Assembly: GCF_022288825.1 (NCBI RefSeq)
Contig: NZ_JAKOOW010000037.1
Coordinates: 31,713 to 95,712, forward strand
Length of the DNA: 64,000 nucleotides
Origin: Kingella pumchi
GTDB taxonomy: Bacteria > Pseudomonadota > Gammaproteobacteria > Burkholderiales > Neisseriaceae
Reading direction: 5' to 3'
The position numbers and the translations under genes are program-made. This document shows positions 25,677 to 33,458 of the stretch, in pieces (the first letter of the stretch is position 1; every line of letters begins with the position of its first letter). The notes under the pieces are model-generated. The model was not told where the DNA came from. It searched no databases and was given only the letters and a program-made list of their open reading frames with translations.

Positions 25677-27389
25677 ATGACCCAAACCCGAACCCAAGCC
25701 GCCCCGCCCTCGCCCTATGCCGACAAACGCACGCTGACCATGCTGCTGTTGGGCTTTTCCGCCGGGCTGCCGATTATGCTGATTTTCTCCACGCTGTCGC
25801 TGTGGCTGTCGGAAGCGGGGGTCGAATTAAAGACCGTAACCATGTTCAGCTGGGCGGGGCTGGGCTATTCCTTCAAATTCATCTGGGCGCCGCTGGTGGA
25901 CACGCTGCCGCTGCCGCTGCTGTCGAAACTGCTCGGCCGCCGCCGAGCCTGGCTGTTGGCCAGCCAGCTGCTGCTGGTGGCGGCGATGCTGCTGATGGCC
26001 GCGTCCGACCCCGCCGGCGGCGCATTGGGCGCGATGGCCGCCGGCGCGGTGCTGCTGGGCTTCTCTTCCGCCACCCAAGACATCGCCATCGACGCCTGCC
26101 GCATCGAAATGGCGCCGGGCGATGCCGCCATGCAGTCGGCGATGTCCGCCACCTACACCGTCGGCTACCGCATCGGCATGATCTGCTCGGGCGCCGGCAG
26201 CCTGAAACTCGCTTCTTATCTCGGTTCGACCAAAGAACACTATCTCTACGGCGCTTGGCAACAGTCTTACTGGCTGATGGCGGCGCTGTCGCTGGTGGGC
26301 ATCGCCACCACGCTGTGGATGCGCGAGCCGGCGGTCAATCAAACCGCCGCCGCGGGCAGCGCTGCCGAAACGCAGCTTACCCGCCGCGCCGCCGCGGCCT
26401 TTGCCGCCGCCTGCGCCGCGGCAGCCGCCGTTTATTTCGCCCTGAGCACCGCTCTGAGCTTTGCCGGCCGCCACGAAGCCGCTATTGCCGGCGCGGCGGC
26501 AGCGGCGGCGATCGTGATGGCCGTTAGCGCCAAACGCGGCCGCGGCGGCAATACTGATGACAAACTGCGCCTGCTGCTGATGTTTGCCATCTGCGTGTCG
26601 CTGTTTGTGATGGTGTTCCGCGCCGTCGGCGCTGCCGGCAAGGATTTCTCGCCGCTCGCGCTCTTGGGCTGGGAATGCCTGCGCTTGGGCGCCGCGCTGG
26701 CCGCCGCCGCCCTTGCCGGCCGCCTGCTGGTGGCGCTGGGCGCGGTGCCGGCGCAGGCGGTGGCCGCCACTTGGATCGAACCCTTGACCGACTTTTTCCG
26801 CCGCTACGGCAAAAACGCGCTGCTGCTCTTGGCGCTGATCGGGCTGTACCGCATTTCCGATATCGTCGCCGGCGCGATTTCCAATGTGTTTTACAGCAAT
26901 TTGGGCTATTCCAAAGACGATATCGCCAACGCGGTCAAAACTTTCGGCGTGGTGATGTCGATTGCCGGCGGCCTGCTCGGCGGCGTGATGGCGCAGCGTT
27001 TTGCAGTGATGAAAATGATGATGTTCGGCGCGGTGCTCGCCTCGCTGACCAATCTGTTGTTTGTGCTGCTGGCCAACTCCGGCCACGGCCTGCCGCTGCT
27101 GTATGCGGTGGTCGGCTTCGACAATCTGGCGGCGGGGCTGGCTTCTACGGTATTCGTTGCCTTTCTCTCGGCGCTGACCAATATCCGCTTCACCGCCGTG
27201 CAGTACGCGCTGTTTTCCTCGCTGATGACCCTGCTGCCCAAAACGCTGGGCGGCTATTCGGGCACCATCGTCGAGAAGGTCGGCTACGGCTACTTTTTCA
27301 CCTTTACCGCCGCCATCGGCCTGCCGGTGCTGCTGCTGATCTGGCTGGCGCAAAAACGGCTGGCGGTGGGGCAGTCGCAGCCGGAGTGA
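25677..27389 (+). CDS. ampG: AmpG-type muropeptide permease (MFS)
   Basis: A 570-residue inner-membrane transporter of the AmpG group, which imports anhydromuropeptides for peptidoglycan recycling. The start LTMLLLGFSAGLPIMLIFSTLSLWLSEAGVELKTV is characteristic, then FKFIWAPLVD, SSATQDIAIDACRIE and the C-terminal NLAAGLASTVFVAFLSALTNIRFTAVQYALFSSLMTLLPK block. It is longer than the 12-helix core because of added helices in the middle (about 240-380). One periplasmic loop (GAGSLKLAS) is encoded by an uptake sequence. The ATG at 25677 is chosen because the upstream 36 codons translate two uptake sequences. Confidence 0.9.
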   Translation: MTQTRTQAAPPSPYADKRTLTMLLLGFSAGLPIMLIFSTLSLWLSEAGVELKTVTMFSWAGLGYSFKFIWAPLVDTLPLPLLSKLLGRRRAWLLASQLLLVAAMLLMAASDPAGGALGAMAAGAVLLGFSSATQDIAIDACRIEMAPGDAAMQSAMSATYTVGYRIGMICSGAGSLKLASYLGSTKEHYLYGAWQQSYWLMAALSLVGIATTLWMREPAVNQTAAAGSAAETQLTRRAAAAFAAACAAAAAVYFALSTALSFAGRHEAAIAGAAAAAAIVMAVSAKRGRGGNTDDKLRLLLMFAICVSLFVMVFRAVGAAGKDFSPLALLGWECLRLGAALAAAALAGRLLVALGAVPAQAVAATWIEPLTDFFRRYGKNALLLLALIGLYRISDIVAGAISNVFYSNLGYSKDDIANAVKTFGVVMSIAGGLLGGVMAQRFAVMKMMMFGAVLASLTNLLFVLLANSGHGLPLLYAVVGFDNLAAGLASTVFVAFLSALTNIRFTAVQYALFSSLMTLLPKTLGGYSGTIVEKVGYGYFFTFTAAIGLPVLLLIWLAQKRLAVGQSQPE

Positions 27390-27400
27390 TGCGCCCGATC

Positions 27401-27455
27401 TGCTTTCAGGCTGCCTGAAAACTGCGTTTTGCGGATTTTCAGGCAGCCTGAAAGT
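27401..27455 (+). terminator. Uptake-sequence hairpins after ampG
   Basis: A self-complementary TTTCAGGCTGCCTGAAA (27404-27420) is followed by a second copy TTTTCAGGCAGCCTGAAA (27437-27454). Either alone or the two together can form hairpins. Confidence 0.65.
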
Positions 27456-27489
27456 TTGCACGCCAATAAAGCGAAACCCGAATCCCGGT

Positions 27490-27743
27490 ATAAGTAACAA
27501 ATTTACTGCTGAAAATTTATTTTTCAGAAAAATAATCCTGAATAAACTTTATCTTGTTAGCCTTACTCAGGCCGTGATGGCACTCCAAATACCGCTTTAA
27601 TCCGGCAAATACGCCGTCAAGCAGATTGGTGGTGTTTGGGATGTCTAACTCGGGATGTTCCTCAAACACAAACAGATTACCCATGTTCCGTTTCAGGCTG
27701 AAATAGGCTTACAGAGATTCTTAGCACCTTTTTTGTTACTTAT
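27490..27743. mobile_element. Insertion-sequence remnant with 12-bp terminal inverted repeats
   Basis: ATAAGTAACAAA (27490-27501) recurs as its exact reverse complement at 27732-27743. Between them lies the C-terminal part of a transposase on the minus strand. The segment is AT-rich compared with its flanks. At 254 bases it is an internally deleted, non-autonomous remnant. No target-site duplication is obvious. Confidence 0.65.
27517..27708 (-). pseudogene. Transposase C-terminal fragment
   Basis: An open stretch of about 63 codons without start ends at a TAA (27517-27519). It reads in part FEEHPELDIPNTTNLLDG, then FAGLKRYLECHHGLSKANK and IKFIQDYFSEK. The P-N-T-T-N...LKRxL..HHGLSK..K..FIQDYF pattern is the end of a DDE transposase of the mutator/IS1249-like kind. 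The catalytic part is absent, so it cannot transpose by itself. Exact family assignment needs a search. Confidence 0.65.
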
Positions 27744-27769
27744 GCCCGACACTTATAAGAGTGTTGGAG

Positions 27770-27937
27770 ATGAATTTGGAACTGTGCCGCAGCGCTTTAC
27801 GCGGATTAGACCAGCCATTACTGCCGCTTGCCGATCCGGCTTTGCGCTGGGAAGTGATGGTGCAGGCGCAGCAGGAATATAAGAGCGAGAGTTTTAAATT
27901 TTTTATTTATATTTTATTGGGTAAGCACTTTTGTTGA
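27770..27937 (+). CDS. Possible small gene or gene fragment, 55 residues
   Basis: An open frame starting MNLELCRSALRGLDQPLLPL runs through WEVMVQAQQEYKSES and ends in a hydrophobic FFIYILLGKHFC. The first 45 codons have normal GC-rich codon use and the tail is AT-rich. It could be a fragment cut off when the adjacent insertion sequence moved or decayed. No family is recognised and expression is unproven. Confidence 0.2.
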   Translation: MNLELCRSALRGLDQPLLPLADPALRWEVMVQAQQEYKSESFKFFIYILLGKHFC

Positions 27938-27996
27938 TAAACTGGGGGAATTCTTGTTTACAATGCCGCCGTTTTTCCCCGATTTAAGGAGCGTTC

Positions 27997-28941
27997 ATGA
28001 CCCAGCACCACCGCCTGATTATTCTCGGTTCCGGCCCTGCCGGTTATACCGCCGCCGTTTACGCCGCCCGCGCCAATCTGCAGCCCGCGCTGATTACCGG
28101 CCTGGCGCACGGCGGCCAGCTGATGAACACCACCGAAGTGGACAACTGGCCGGCCGATGCCGACGGCGTGCAGGGGCCGGATCTGATGGCGCGCTTTCTC
28201 GCCCACGCTGAGCGCTTCGGCACCGAGATGATTTACGACCACATCCACAGCGTTAATCTGCAGCAGCGCCCCTTCGTGCTGAAAGGCGATGCCGGCGAAT
28301 ACAGCTGCGATGCGCTGATTGTCGCCACCGGCGCTTCGGCCAAATATCTCGGCCTGCCTGCCGAAGAAGCGCTGGCCGGCCGCGGCGTATCGGCCTGCGC
28401 CACCTGCGACGGCTTTTTCTACAAAGGCCAAGACGTCGCCGTGGTCGGCGGCGGCAACAGCGCGGTGGAAGAAGCGCTGTATCTGGCCAATATCGCCGCC
28501 CACGTTACCCTGATCCACCGCCGCGACAGCTTCCGCGCCGAGAAAATCATGGTCGATAAACTGATGAAACGGGTGGCCGAAGGCAAAATCAGCCTGAAAC
28601 TGAACGCCCAGATCGACGACATCCTGGCCGACGATGCCGGCGTGTGCGGCGTGCGCCTCAAAGGGGCGGACGGCAGCGAAGAAATTGCCGTCAAAGGCGT
28701 GTTTATCGCCATCGGCCACCAGCCGAACACCGATATTTTCAAAGGCCAGCTCGAAATGGACGAAGCGGGCTATCTGAAAACCCGCGGCGGCAGCGGCGAC
28801 AACGTCGGCGCCACCAATATCGAAGGCGTATGGGCGGCGGGCGACGTCAAAGACCACACCTACCGTCAGGCGATCACCAGCGCCGCTTCCGGCTGCCAGG
28901 CCGCCCTGGATGCCGAACGCTGGCTCGACAGCCAAAACTGA
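27997..28941 (+). CDS. trxB: Thioredoxin reductase
   Basis: A 314-residue FAD/NADPH enzyme that keeps thioredoxin reduced. The FAD-binding GSGPAGYTAAVYAAR lies at the N-terminus (11-25), the redox-active CATC is Cys134 to Cys137, and the NADPH motif GGGNSAVEEALYLA follows. The C-terminal FAD block is GVWAAGDVKDHTYRQAITSAASG. Length equals that of typical bacterial TrxB. A TTTACAATG motif at 27958-27966 may contain its -10. An uptake-sequence terminator follows. Confidence 0.96.
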   Translation: MTQHHRLIILGSGPAGYTAAVYAARANLQPALITGLAHGGQLMNTTEVDNWPADADGVQGPDLMARFLAHAERFGTEMIYDHIHSVNLQQRPFVLKGDAGEYSCDALIVATGASAKYLGLPAEEALAGRGVSACATCDGFFYKGQDVAVVGGGNSAVEEALYLANIAAHVTLIHRRDSFRAEKIMVDKLMKRVAEGKISLKLNAQIDDILADDAGVCGVRLKGADGSEEIAVKGVFIAIGHQPNTDIFKGQLEMDEAGYLKTRGGSGDNVGATNIEGVWAAGDVKDHTYRQAITSAASGCQAALDAERWLDSQN

Positions 28942-28955
28942 TGGTGTTTGCCCCC

Positions 28956-28987
28956 GCAGGCAGCCTGAAAACCTTTCAGGCTGCCTG
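28956..28987 (+). terminator. Uptake-sequence hairpin after trxB
   Basis: CAGGCAGCCTGAAA pairs with TTTCAGGCTGCCTG around a four-base loop, 15 bases past the stop. Confidence 0.75.
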
Positions 28988-29136
28988 TTTTTGCGCCCGA
29001 AGAAGCTGTTGCGCAAGATCTGATTGGCCGCACGGCAAGGCGCAAAACGCCGGCAATCGCGGCAAGCCGCGTGCCCAAGATGCGCTATCGGCGGCACAAA
29101 CCGGCGCTAAGAGATGCACGGACGGCGGAAACAGGC

Positions 29137-29142
29137 TAGAAT
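29137..29142 (+). promoter_or_regulatory. -10-like element upstream of fis
   Basis: TAGAAT in the context CAGGCTAGAATACGG lies 38 bases before the ATG and resembles the GGCTATAATCC boxes of galU and queA. Confidence 0.3.
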
Positions 29143-29174
29143 ACGGCCTTAACAAAACCCAACACAGTTTGACA

Positions 29175-29426
29175 ATGCAAAAAGTTCCCGACATCGGCGA
29201 GTGCATCGAGAAAAACCTCGCCCAGTATTTCCGCGACCTGCACGGCGCCGAAGCCGGCGGCGTGTACGATATGGTGCTTATGCGCGTGGAAAAACCGATG
29301 ATCGCCTACGTGATGGCGCAGTGCAAAGGCAACCAGAGCAAGGCCGCACAGGTGCTCGGGCTCAACCGCAATACCCTGCGCAAAAAACTCGCCCTGCACG
29401 GCTTTCTCGACACCCCGTCTTCCTAA
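29175..29426 (+). CDS. fis: Fis-family DNA-binding protein
   Basis: An 83-residue nucleoid-associated or regulatory protein consisting almost only of the Fis helix-turn-helix. The C-terminal half reads MAQCKGNQSKAAQVLGLNRNTLRKKLALHGF, the classic Fis recognition block also found in NtrC-type activators. E. coli Fis is 98 residues, so this is slightly short at the N-terminus. In other proteobacteria fis follows dusB; here it is alone, between trxB and an EamA transporter. The ATG at 29175 is the only reasonable start. Confidence 0.88.
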   Translation: MQKVPDIGECIEKNLAQYFRDLHGAEAGGVYDMVLMRVEKPMIAYVMAQCKGNQSKAAQVLGLNRNTLRKKLALHGFLDTPSS

Positions 29427-29519
29427 TCCCGTTTTCCGTTCCGTCCGCCGCCCGCGCCGCCTCCGGCTTCGGGCGCTGCGTTTTCAGGCAGCCTGAAACG
29501 CCTTTTCCCGCCGCCGCCC

Positions 29520-30398
29520 ATGTTCTACCAAATCACCGCCCTGTTTATCTGGAGCAGCGCCTTTGTCGCCGCCAAATACACCTACGGCATGATGGATGCC
29601 GTGATGATGGTGCAGATGCGGCTGGTCATTTCCGCGCTGGTGGTGCTGCCGGTATGCCGCCGCTATCTGGGGCGCATCCCGCGCCAAAGCTGGCGGCCGC
29701 TGGTTCTGCTCTCGTTTCTCAACTATATCGGCGTGCTGATGTTTCAGTTTGTCGGCCTCAAATACACTTCCGCCGCCAGCGCCATCACCGTTGTCGGCCT
29801 TGAGCCGCTGATTACCGCCTTTATCGGCCACTTCTTTTTCCGCGACCCCGCCCGCTGGTACCACTGGCTGTGCGGCCTGCTCGCCTTTGCCGGCGTCGGC
29901 CTGATGATTGCCGGAGGCAGCGAAGGCGGCGGCGACATCACCTGGTACGGCTGCCTGTTGGTGCTGCTGGGCGGCGCGGTGTTCTGCGCCACCCTGCGCC
30001 CCACCCGCAAACTGATCGACGACATCGGAGCACCCGCCTACACCTCGGTATCGCTGGCGCTCGCCGCCCTGCTGTGCCTGCCCTTCACCCTGCTGCTGGC
30101 GCAGGACTACGCCATCCGCTGGAGCGGCAGCGGCACCCTCGCCCTGCTGTATCTGGGCATCGGCGCCGGCTGGTTTGCCTACCTGCTGTGGAACCGCGGC
30201 ATGAAGCAGGTGTCCGCCAACACCTCCGGCCTGCTGCTGCCGCTGGAGCCGGTATTCGGCGTGATTTTGGCGGTGCTGCTCTTGGGCGAACAGATTTCCG
30301 CCCTGTCGTGGAGCGGCGTGCTGCTGGTGATGCTTTCCACCGCCGCCGCCATCCTGCTGTCCGAAATGGCCAAACGCAAACGCACCAAAGCAGCCTGA
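29520..30398 (+). CDS. EamA-family (DMT superfamily) transporter
   Basis: A 292-residue inner-membrane protein with about ten helices arranged as two EamA repeats (about 1-135 and 145-285), the drug/metabolite transporter architecture. The C-terminal repeat has PVFGVILAVLLLGEQISALSWSGVLLVMLS, diagnostic of the family. The substrate could be an amino acid, a nucleotide precursor or another metabolite and cannot be told. Its stop is the TGA of an uptake sequence (KRTKAA-stop). A hairpin terminator overlaps the stop and purH follows 84 bases later. Confidence 0.85.
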   Translation: MFYQITALFIWSSAFVAAKYTYGMMDAVMMVQMRLVISALVVLPVCRRYLGRIPRQSWRPLVLLSFLNYIGVLMFQFVGLKYTSAASAITVVGLEPLITAFIGHFFFRDPARWYHWLCGLLAFAGVGLMIAGGSEGGGDITWYGCLLVLLGGAVFCATLRPTRKLIDDIGAPAYTSVSLALAALLCLPFTLLLAQDYAIRWSGSGTLALLYLGIGAGWFAYLLWNRGMKQVSANTSGLLLPLEPVFGVILAVLLLGEQISALSWSGVLLVMLSTAAAILLSEMAKRKRTKAA

Positions 30399-30430
30399 AA
30401 ACCATAAAACCGGCTTTCAGGCTGCTTTTG
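30387..30430 (+). terminator. Uptake-sequence hairpin overlapping the EamA stop
   Basis: AAAGCAGCCTGAAAACC and GGCTTTCAGGCTGCTTTT form the stem. The left arm contains the last codons and the stop of the transporter gene. Confidence 0.7.
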
Positions 30431-30481
30431 CCAAACCCTGATTTAACCCGATTTAATCCAACCCCACCCCAAAGGAAACCC

Positions 30482-32065
30482 ATGTCCACCGCAAAAATCC
30501 AACGCGCCCTGATTAGTCTGTCCGACAAAAACGGCGCAGTCGAATTTGCCCGCGCCCTGCACGAAGCGGGCGTAGAAATCCTCTCCACCGGCGGCACCGC
30601 CGCGCTTTTGGCCGATGCGGGCATCCCCGTTATCGAAGTGGCCGACTACACCGGCTTCCCCGAAATGCTCGACGGCCGCGTGAAAACGCTGCACCCGAAA
30701 ATCCACGGCGGCATTCTCGGACGGCGCGACTTGGCCGAACACACTGCAAAAATGGCCGAACACGGCATCGGCAACATCGATTTGGTGGCGGTAAACCTCT
30801 ACCCCTTTGCCGCCACCATCGCCAAACCCGGCTGCACGCTCGAAGACGCGATTGAAAACATCGACATCGGCGGCCCCACTATGGTGCGCTCGGCGGCGAA
30901 AAACTGGAAACACGTCGCCATCGTTACCGACAACGCCGACTTTGCCGCCGTGATTGCCGAATTGAAAGATTCAGACGGCCTCAGCGACAAAACCCGTTTC
31001 AACCTCGCCCGCAAAGCGTTCAGCCACACCGCCCAATACGACGGCATGATTTCCAATTATCTGACTTCGCTGTCAGACGACAAACTCGCAGGCGAGCCCG
31101 AAATCGGCGAGTTTCCGCAGCAGTTCAACCAAAGCTGGCTTAAGGTGCAGGAAATGCGCTACGGCGAAAACCCGCACCAGCGCGCCGCGTTCTACCGCGA
31201 CGTTTATCCGTTTTCAGGCAGCCTGTCGAACTACACCCAGCTTCAAGGCAAAGAGTTGTCCTACAACAACATCGCCGATGCCGATGCCGCGTGGGAAGCC
31301 GTCAAATCCTTTGACGCGCCCGCCTGCGTGATTGTGAAACACGCCAACCCCTGCGGCGTGGCCGTGGCCGACAACACGCTGACCGCCTACCGCCTGGCCT
31401 ACGCCACCGACACCACCAGCGCATTCGGCGGCATCATCGCGTTTAACCGCGAAGTCGATGGCGAAACGGTGAAACAGATTACCGACAATCAGTTTATGGA
31501 AGTGTTGATGGCGCCCAAGTTCACCGCCGAAGCGCTGGAAATCGCCGCCGCCAAGAAAAACGTGCGCGTGCTGGAAGTGCCGATTGACAGCGGCGCCAAC
31601 CGCTTCGAGCTCAAGCGCGTCGGCGGCGGCCTGTTGGTGCAAACGCCCGACATCCACCGCATCCGCCGCGAAGATTTGAAAGTCGTGTCCAAACGCCAAC
31701 CCACCGAGCAGGAATGGCACGATTTGCTCTTCGTGTGGAACGTAGCCAAATATGTGAAATCCAACGCCATCGTGTTCGGCAAAGGCGGCCAAACCTACGG
31801 CATCGGTGCCGGCCAGATGAGCCGCGTGGATTCCACCCGCATTGCCGCCCGCAAAGCGCAAGACGCAGGCTTGGATTTAAACGGCGCGTGCGCGGCATCG
31901 GACGCCTTCTTCCCCTTCCGCGACGGCGTGGACGTGATCGCCGCGCAGGGCATTAAAGCCGTTATCCACCCCGCAGGCTCGGTGCGCGATGAAGAAGTGT
32001 TCACCGCCGCCGACGAACACGGCATGGCAATGGTGGTAACCGGCGTGCGCCATTTCCGCCATTAA
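30482..32065 (+). CDS. purH: Bifunctional AICAR transformylase/IMP cyclohydrolase PurH
   Basis: A 527-residue enzyme for the last two steps of IMP synthesis. The N-terminal MGS-like cyclohydrolase domain has RALISLSDKNG, STGGTAALLADAGI and DGRVKTLHPKIHGGIL. The transformylase domain has MRYGENPHQRAAFY, KHANPCGVA, and the C-terminal ACASDAFFPFRDGVD and VTGVRHFRH ending. Besides a native uptake sequence (31212-31224), the gene holds an exact AGGCCGTCTGAA on the minus strand at 30970-30981, the AG-DUS of other Neisseria. A second foreign core follows the gene at 32130. Confidence 0.96.
   Translation: MSTAKIQRALISLSDKNGAVEFARALHEAGVEILSTGGTAALLADAGIPVIEVADYTGFPEMLDGRVKTLHPKIHGGILGRRDLAEHTAKMAEHGIGNIDLVAVNLYPFAATIAKPGCTLEDAIENIDIGGPTMVRSAAKNWKHVAIVTDNADFAAVIAELKDSDGLSDKTRFNLARKAFSHTAQYDGMISNYLTSLSDDKLAGEPEIGEFPQQFNQSWLKVQEMRYGENPHQRAAFYRDVYPFSGSLSNYTQLQGKELSYNNIADADAAWEAVKSFDAPACVIVKHANPCGVAVADNTLTAYRLAYATDTTSAFGGIIAFNREVDGETVKQITDNQFMEVLMAPKFTAEALEIAAAKKNVRVLEVPIDSGANRFELKRVGGGLLVQTPDIHRIRREDLKVVSKRQPTEQEWHDLLFVWNVAKYVKSNAIVFGKGGQTYGIGAGQMSRVDSTRIAARKAQDAGLDLNGACAASDAFFPFRDGVDVIAAQGIKAVIHPAGSVRDEEVFTAADEHGMAMVVTGVRHFRH
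30970..30981 (-). repeat. Foreign-dialect (AG-DUS) uptake sequence inside purH
   Basis: The minus strand reads AGGCCGTCTGAA, the 12-mer uptake sequence used by many Neisseria species, unlike the GCAGCCTGAA core used elsewhere in this window. Confidence 0.85.
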
Positions 32066-32081
32066 ACGCCCCGTCCAATGG

Positions 32082-32120
32082 CTTTCAGGCTGCCTTGTTA
32101 AACGACAAGGCAGCCTGAAA
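32082..32120 (+). terminator. Uptake-sequence hairpin after purH
   Basis: CTTTCAGGCTGCCTTGT and ACAAGGCAGCCTGAAA pair around a six-base loop, 17 bases past the stop. Confidence 0.75.
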
Positions 32121-32129
32121 ACGCAATCA

Positions 32130-32139
32130 GCCGTCTGAA
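32130..32139 (+). repeat. Foreign-dialect uptake-sequence core next to a native one
   Basis: GCCGTCTGAA, the core of the N. meningitidis/AG dialect, lies directly before a native GCAGCCTGAA core at 32141-32150. Confidence 0.8.
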
Positions 32140-32202
32140 AGCAGCCTGAAAACATGGCTGCTGAAATCGGTGCGAATGGAAAAACCGGCAGCGGCAAAAG
32201 TT

Positions 32203-32850
32203 TCAGGCTGCCATTTGTTCCAATGCCCGCAGCACCGGCGGCAGTTCGCTAAAGCCCTCGCGGTCGAGAAAATGGCCGCCGTTGGGGATAATGTGCAGGC
32301 GGCCGTCGAGCACTGCGGCCAGGCGGCGGGTGTTGTCGGGCGGCACGATGCTGTCGTTGTCGGCGGTAAACAGCTCGATATGCGGGCTCATGCGGCGGAT
32401 AGCGGCAAAGTCGATATGGCAGCGGGCAACGTAGGCATCGACGTCAAAACCGTTGATTTCAGGCAGCGTCGGAATCGGCGCGCCAAAGGCGGACACCAGC
32501 ACCAAGCCGCCGATACGTGGCGGATTGGCGGCGCTCAGATAGTGCAGCAGCGAAACCGTGCCCAGGCTGTGGGCAACGAAAAAATCGCGCGCGCCTGGCC
32601 GGCCGACATACTGCGCCAGCGTCTGCTGCCAGCGCGTAAAATCGGGCGCCTCGCTGTCGGGCAGCGGCACGGAAACGGCGCAGATGCCCTGTTTCCTTAA
32701 TTGGGCGTGCAGCCACGGAAACCAGTGGTTTTCGGGCGTGGCGCCGTAGCCGTGGATAATGTAAACGGTTTTTTCAGGCTGCCCTGCCGTGCCCGCACAA
32801 GCGGCCAGTACGCCTGCCGCCGCAGCGGTGCAGAATTGTCGTCGGTTCAT
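32203..32850 (-). CDS. RBBP9/YdeN-like serine hydrolase, predicted lipoprotein
   Basis: A 215-residue alpha/beta hydrolase. The N-terminus looks like an export signal, with RRQ near the start and a lipobox LAAC (about residues 15-18). The catalytic domain has VYIIHGYGATPENHWFPWL, nucleophile elbow AHSLGTVS (Ser) and the acid/His in FTADNDSIVPPDN and IIPNGGHFLDREGFSELP, all characteristic of the RBBP9 group. The substrate is unknown. Its stop is the TGA of an uptake sequence. It is divergent from a merR gene, and its promoter has the 19-base spacer typical of MerR targets. Confidence 0.8.
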   Translation of the reverse strand: MNRRQFCTAAAAGVLAACAGTAGQPEKTVYIIHGYGATPENHWFPWLHAQLRKQGICAVSVPLPDSEAPDFTRWQQTLAQYVGRPGARDFFVAHSLGTVSLLHYLSAANPPRIGGLVLVSAFGAPIPTLPEINGFDVDAYVARCHIDFAAIRRMSPHIELFTADNDSIVPPDNTRRLAAVLDGRLHIIPNGGHFLDREGFSELPPVLRALEQMAA

Positions 32851-32877
32851 GTTTTGCCCCCGTGGGAAAAAAATGCC

Positions 32878-32908
32878 AGCATAGAGGCTGACACGCTGTC
32901 AGAGTCAA
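32878..32908 (-). promoter_or_regulatory. MerR-type promoter/operator for the RBBP9-like hydrolase
   Basis: On the minus strand -35 TTGACT (32903-32908) and -10 TATGCT (32878-32883) are separated by 19 bases, longer than optimal. The spacer holds a dyad CTGACA-GCG-TGTCAG (32888-32902). Long spacers with a central dyad are the hallmark of promoters switched by MerR-family regulators, and a merR gene lies 114 bases away in the opposite direction. Confidence 0.7.
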
Positions 32909-33015
32909 GAGCGGTGGCGCTTGCAACTCGGCTTATCCGGTGCCAATGGCGGCATAAAGATTGGGCGGCGCAAAATCCGCCGGCACCTTGAACAGCAAAA
33001 TATGGAAAACAAAAA

Positions 33016-33363
33016 ATGAAAATCGGCGATTTTTCGCAAAGCAGCGGCGTGAGCGTGCGGATGCTGCGCTTTTACGAAACGGCGGGCGTGATTGCGCCGC
33101 AGCGCACGGCGGCGGGCTACCGCGAATACGATGCGGCAGACGCGGCCTTTGTGCGCAAAGCGGCCATGCTCAACCGCGCAGGCGTGCCGCTCAAAGACCT
33201 TGCCCTAATGCGCGACTGCCTGCGCGACGAGCCGCAAGACTTCTGCCCCGAACTGCGCGGCCGCCTGCATGCCGTGCGGGAGAAGCTGGCGGCGCAGATT
33301 GCCGATTTGCAGCAGTCCGAACGGCTGTTGGCCGAACTGCTCTCGGCAGGAAACGGGCAGTAA
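33016..33363 (+). CDS. MerR-family transcriptional regulator
   Basis: A 115-residue regulator. The N-terminal winged helix has MKIGDFSQSSGVSVRMLRFYETAGVI and GYREYDAAD, the standard MerR DNA-binding blocks. A helix and a coiled-coil dimerisation helix (about 78-110) follow. Two cysteines, Cys68 and Cys77 (RDCLRDEPQDFC), flank the start of the dimer helix and may sense thiol-reactive or electrophilic ligands or a metal; this is inference. The effector domain is minimal, as in small MerR regulators. The obvious target is the divergent hydrolase promoter. Confidence 0.88.
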   Translation: MKIGDFSQSSGVSVRMLRFYETAGVIAPQRTAAGYREYDAADAAFVRKAAMLNRAGVPLKDLALMRDCLRDEPQDFCPELRGRLHAVREKLAAQIADLQQSERLLAELLSAGNGQ

Positions 33364-33458
33364 ACACAAAAAGCAGCCTGTAGCGAAGTGAAGTTGCGAA
33401 GCTAAAACGCGTTCGCCAGTTTTTGCAAAAGCAAAACCCAATCCCCCGAGTAACAACC

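Noticed and set aside
25827..27500. A 557-codon minus-strand frame over ampG
   Set aside because: It is antisense to a clear membrane transporter and reads as His/Arg/Gln-rich filler without domain structure.
27655..27882. A 75-codon plus-strand frame in the ampG-trxB gap
   Set aside because: It runs across the end of the insertion-sequence remnant and out of frame with both the transposase fragment and the 55-codon frame.
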